Positions 7,741 through 10,890 of a DNA stretch of 10,890 bases are shown in pieces. Origin of the DNA: Alectoria sarmentosa (Eukaryota; Ascomycota; Lecanoromycetes; Lecanorales; Parmeliaceae); assembly GCA_009733775.1 (NCBI GenBank), contig WOGZ01000625.1:1-10890 (forward strand), written 5' to 3'. The translations under genes were made by a program, and so were the position numbers. The stretch's first letter is position 1. The number at the start of each line of letters is the position of its first letter. The notes beneath the pieces are model-generated. The model made no database searches. It saw only the letters and a list, made by a program, of their open reading frames with translations, and was not told the DNA's origin.

Positions 7741-8520
7741 TTAATATATTAACGATTTAATCATTTAAAAGTATATAAATTAAAAAATTTACATTTTTAT
7801 ACTTATAAAGTGAATCGATTTGAAATTTTAAAAGATTTCGATTACGACGTGTATAATGTTACGAAAATTATTAAAATTATTAATAAAAAATCTTATATAA
7901 AAATTACGATATTAACAATAAAAATATATATCGACTTTTAAAACAAGTTTTTTATCGATAACATTAAAAAAGAATATGTGTATTTCGTATCGCTTATTAA
8001 TAAAATAATTAAATAAACGATAATATAATTTATCGTATTTAAAATCGAAATTTATAATTTTCTAATTCACGAGATTAAATATTTATTAATTAAAAATAAA
8101 AAGTTGATAATATATATTCGTATTAATAATGTATTAAAATATAAAATTATCGAGAAAAAATTATATAATATAAATGTTTATATAAAGTTTATTTTTATTT
8201 ATATCGTTTTTTGAAAGAAAATCTCAGAAAGATTTAATAAAATAATGTTTATATAATCGAAATTATCATTATTTTTTTAAATAAAAACGATAATATACGC
8301 GTATTATATTTATAATAAACTTTTTATTAAAAAGAGTAAATTATTTAAAAAACAATAAATAAAAATAATATCAAATTTCAATAACGAAAAGATATTTGAA
8401 TGCGTATATAAAATATTTTTATTTAAAAAACAACGACGAAGCAAATTATATATCAAATATTATTCGAAAATTTAATATTATATTTATAAGCTTAATAAAA
8501 ATCGATTCGAATAATTTACG
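7741..8520 (+). pseudogene. Copia integrase remnant
   Basis: The N-terminal HHCC zinc site is visible as a series of damaged ligands: first His codon now TAT at 7747, second His kept as CAT at 7762, and the CxxC cysteines both TAT/TAC (Tyr) at 7843 and 7852. In the core the first catalytic Asp is kept at 7933 (IYIDF). The second, in the R-T-D-N-G region, is AAT (Asn) at 8125. The Glu of the ERFN segment is kept at 8227, followed by IKTIIYAYYIYNK, matching the helix after the active site in copia integrases. Interrupting stops include TAA 7750, 7939 and TGA 8212. Confidence 0.85.
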
Positions 8521-9240
8521 AATATAATTTTTGATAAATATTGAAAAGATTTAAAATTGTTATTTAAAGATTTACATTCGAAATTCGATTTTATATATAT
8601 AAAAATAACATTTATATTATTTAATAACGATGATATTATTAATAATATCGTCGAGATAATAAATAAATATATATTTAATAATAACGATGATTAAAAAAAC
8701 GATAAAGTCTTAATTAATAATATTATATCGTCGTTAATAAACGAATAAAATAACGATTTGAGAAAGTTTATATTAAAGAAAGATTTTCATTATATAATTC
8801 TTAATTATTATAAAAAAGATTCATAATTTCGTTTATTAAATAATAATAAAAAAAAAACTTCTTTTTTCGCAATTAATGAAATTTTAAAAATCTTAAATAT
8901 TATTTTAAATAAACGTTAAATAATCGAAATTTCGATTTTTTAAATCGAGTTTAACTCGATTTTAAATGTTATTATTATAAATTTAACATTTATTTTTATA
9001 TTAAAAAATAATATATAACGCTTTATAAAGTTTATAAATATATTTATTAAATCGTCGCGTATTTATAAAGCGAATAATCGTGTAAAATTCGATAAAATCT
9101 TTAATTTTAAAAATTAAATACACATTATATAATATATAAAATATATAATTTATAAAAAAATTATTAATAAATTTAATGCGCTTAAATAAAAGTTTATTAT
9201 TATTAAATAAATCATCGATTTAATAATTAATAATATTTAA
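8521..9240 (+). pseudogene. Copia integrase-RT linker region, poorly conserved
   Basis: The same frame runs on between the integrase and reverse transcriptase. In copia elements this is the variable integrase C-terminal region and the start of RT. Towards the right end a KIINKFNALK segment at about 9154-9186 resembles the stretch preceding the RT core. No other motif is readable. Confidence 0.55.
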
Positions 9241-10130
9241 AAATTTAACAATTTATTTATCGAACGTAAGCTTATTAATTATAAATGAATATTTAAAATT
9301 AAATACAATTTCGATAAAATCATCGATTAATATAAAATAAAATTAATTATTCGAGAATATTTATAAATAAAAAGAATAAATTACGATAAAACGTTCGCAT
9401 TTATTTTCAAATTCGAATTATTAAGATTATTATTCGTCTTAATAATTTATTTAAATTTATTAATTTATTAATTAAACGTTAATAACGCGTATTTTAATAG
9501 CGATTTATATAATAAAACTTATATAATAATATCACTCGATTATTTAAATCTTATTAATAATAAAATACTTCACTTATTGAAAAAATTATACGATTTTAAA
9601 TAATCGACTTATATTTAAAATATAAAGTTTAAAAAAATTATTATTAAAATAAGATTTAAATCGATATTTTTAAATAAATGTATTTATATTCGAATTATAA
9701 ATTTAAAATTAATTATCGTTATTTTTTATATCGACGATATTTTCATTTTTATTATAATTAAAATTTTAATAAATATTATAAAAAACGATATTAAAATATT
9801 TATTAAAGTGAAAAATCTCGACTTAATTAATAAAATATTCGATATTTAAATATATTATATTATTATCATTTTAATTTTTAATTAATTATAATATATTAAA
9901 AAGATTTTTCACGAATATAAAATGAAATAATGTATTTCGATCGTTATATTATTTAATAAATACGCAATAATCAAAATTACGCGCTTTAACGAAAAACGCA
10001 TTAATTAATTAAATTATCAAAAACGCATTAAATTTTTTATGTATTTTATAATTAATATACGATTTAATTTAATTTTTACGATCGATAAATTAAGTTAATT
10101 TTATTATGATTTTATTATACGTTATTTGAA
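9241..10130 (+). pseudogene. Copia reverse transcriptase remnant
   Basis: Copia RT motifs appear in order in one frame: K-x-I-F-K-I-K-Y from 9283, with TGA at 9286 where Trp is conserved; D-stop-Y-K with TAA 9328 at a conserved Arg; INYDKTFAF from 9376; NAYFNSDL from 9484; ILHLLKKLYDFK at 9565-9600 with Gly changed to Asp and the next Gln now TAA; and the catalytic YIDD at 9727-9738, intact. Downstream segments (VKNLDLINKI, FMYFIINIRF) match the RT-RNase H connection. The domain would copy element RNA into DNA; here it is non-functional. Confidence 0.92.
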
Positions 10131-10140
10131 TATAATTAAT

Positions 10141-10413
10141 CGAGTATTTAAATATATCGTCGATATTATTAAATATAATTTACGATTTTATAAAGAAAAA
10201 GATTTTATCGTTTATTTAAATTCGATTTATAATAAAGATAAAATAAATAGAAAATTTATTTATAAATACATTTTATTATGAGATTAAACGACTTATATTT
10301 AAAATAATAAAAAGTAAAAACGTGTTATTACATTTATTATTAAAATTAAATACGTCGTTTTTATTAATTTATTAAAATAATCGTAAAAAAATTTATTATA
10401 TAAAAGAATAATG
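10141..10413 (+). pseudogene. Copia RNase H remnant
   Basis: After RVFKYIV the first catalytic Asp position is AAT (Asn) at 10219. NRKFIYKY at 10246-10269 corresponds to the D-R-K-S-T-S-G-Y segment. The TEAEY motif has become IKIKY at 10339-10353, with four of five residues changed by transitions, including both Glu to Lys. Stops include TGA 10279 and TAA 10285. Readability fades after 10413, so the true C-terminus may be missing or lie beyond it. Confidence 0.85.
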
Positions 10414-10488
10414 TAAAATTAAGCTAAAAAACCAGAAATTTATATATGCAATTAATTATAAATTCTATATTATTACGCTTTTCGATTA

Positions 10489-10523
10489 GCGCTCGAATAA
10501 CGGCTTTGAGATCTTTCGAGCGC
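10489..10523. repeat. Perfect 9-bp hairpin in AT-rich DNA
   Basis: GCGCTCGAA at 10489-10497 is the exact reverse complement of 10515-10523, around a 17-bp loop containing CGGCTTTGAGAT. It stands out as a GC-containing patch in a sea of A and T. Confidence 0.75.
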
Positions 10524-10709
10524 CCTTATCAAAAATTTATATATATAAATCTTATATTCTTTATCTTTTATCTTTTAAAAAATATAATTTTTTTATAATT
10601 TCGTAAATTATTTAATTTGATATACGCTTTTCAATGAATTAAGAATTATGAAATTTGAATATATATATATCGATATATATTTAATTTAAATATGTTATTA
10701 TTCGAAACG

Positions 10710-10736
10710 GCAGAGCGGCTTTCGAGAAATCTCTGC
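10710..10736. repeat. Second hairpin with related loop
   Basis: GCAGAG at 10710-10715 pairs with CTCTGC at 10731-10736. Its loop begins CGGCTTTCGAGA, resembling the loop of the hairpin at 10489-10523 about 215 bp upstream. Confidence 0.6.
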
Positions 10737-10890
10737 TCTCATTTAACGAATTATTTTGTTTTTTGAATAACATTATAATTTTTTATCATATTTACGAAAT
10801 TATTATATCGTTGAAATCGCATAAATTTATTTCATAATAATGATTATATAAACATATAATATAAATCTTTAAAAGTCGCGAGAAATCGAT

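Larger units (their letters stand above)
6540..10413 (+). mobile_element. Ty1/copia LTR retrotransposon, decayed by RIP-like transitions
   Basis: Reading gag, zinc knuckle, integrase, reverse transcriptase and RNase H left to right on the + strand gives the domain order specific to Ty1/copia (integrase before RT; Ty3/gypsy has it after RNase H). From the knuckle at 7042 to the end of RNase H at 10413 all recognisable motifs lie in one frame (codon starts at positions of the form 3n+1), so no net indel accumulated. Many in-frame TAA and TGA codons make it non-coding now. Changes at conserved positions are mostly C-to-T or G-to-A. LTRs, primer site and polypurine tract were not located, so the outer limits are estimates. 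The protease DSG motif was not found. Confidence 0.9.
10414..10890. other. AT-rich stretch after copia; possible 3' LTR region
   Basis: If the element is complete, its 3' LTR should lie here, but no match to the 5' flank or TG...CA border was found by eye. TATATATAAAT strings at about 10540 could be TATA-like or simple AT-rich sequence. Two small GC-containing hairpins interrupt the AT background and are listed separately. The window ends inside this block. Confidence 0.4.

Overview
The window looks like nuclear DNA of a filamentous ascomycete (Pezizomycotina). Three things point there: a gene with a 56-bp GT-AG intron and a TACTAAG-type branch site, whose product belongs to a phospholipase D-like family known from filamentous fungi; very AT-rich blocks decayed by C-to-T and G-to-A transitions, as in repeat-induced point mutation (RIP); and abrupt borders between those blocks and DNA of ordinary base composition. 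The species cannot be named from the sequence.

Layout. 1-1115: a satellite-like tract of related tandem repeats. It has two identical 134-bp units plus part of a third, then degenerate 43-67-bp monomers, then a regular 54-bp array. All are built around an AGGGACTTG core. 1138-1194: a perfect 13-bp inverted repeat with a 31-bp spacer. About 1200-2690: a first AT-rich block with no readable gene, bracketed by an exact 12-bp direct repeat. About 2690-5810: an island of normal composition. It holds one convincing gene (3578-4614, two exons, PLD-like, apparently cut to its N-terminal half), several fold-back sequences, and one unassigned open frame (5315-5785). About 5815-10890: a second AT-rich block (near 14 % GC in a hand-counted part). 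It contains a badly mutated but collinear Ty1/copia retrotransposon on the + strand: gag, zinc knuckle, integrase, reverse transcriptase and RNase H can each be recognised.

The genes do not form an operon or pathway. The picture is a gene remnant stranded between inactivated transposon-derived blocks. The most distinctive signal is the spectrum of decay: in both AT-rich blocks most surviving cytosines are in CpG, so the mutating process appears to have hit non-CpG cytosines and largely spared CpG. The copia pol frame is preserved for about 3.4 kb with no net frameshift, so decay was by substitution. I found no convincing new biological system; the mutation spectrum, the satellite structure and the fold-backs are the leads worth checking.
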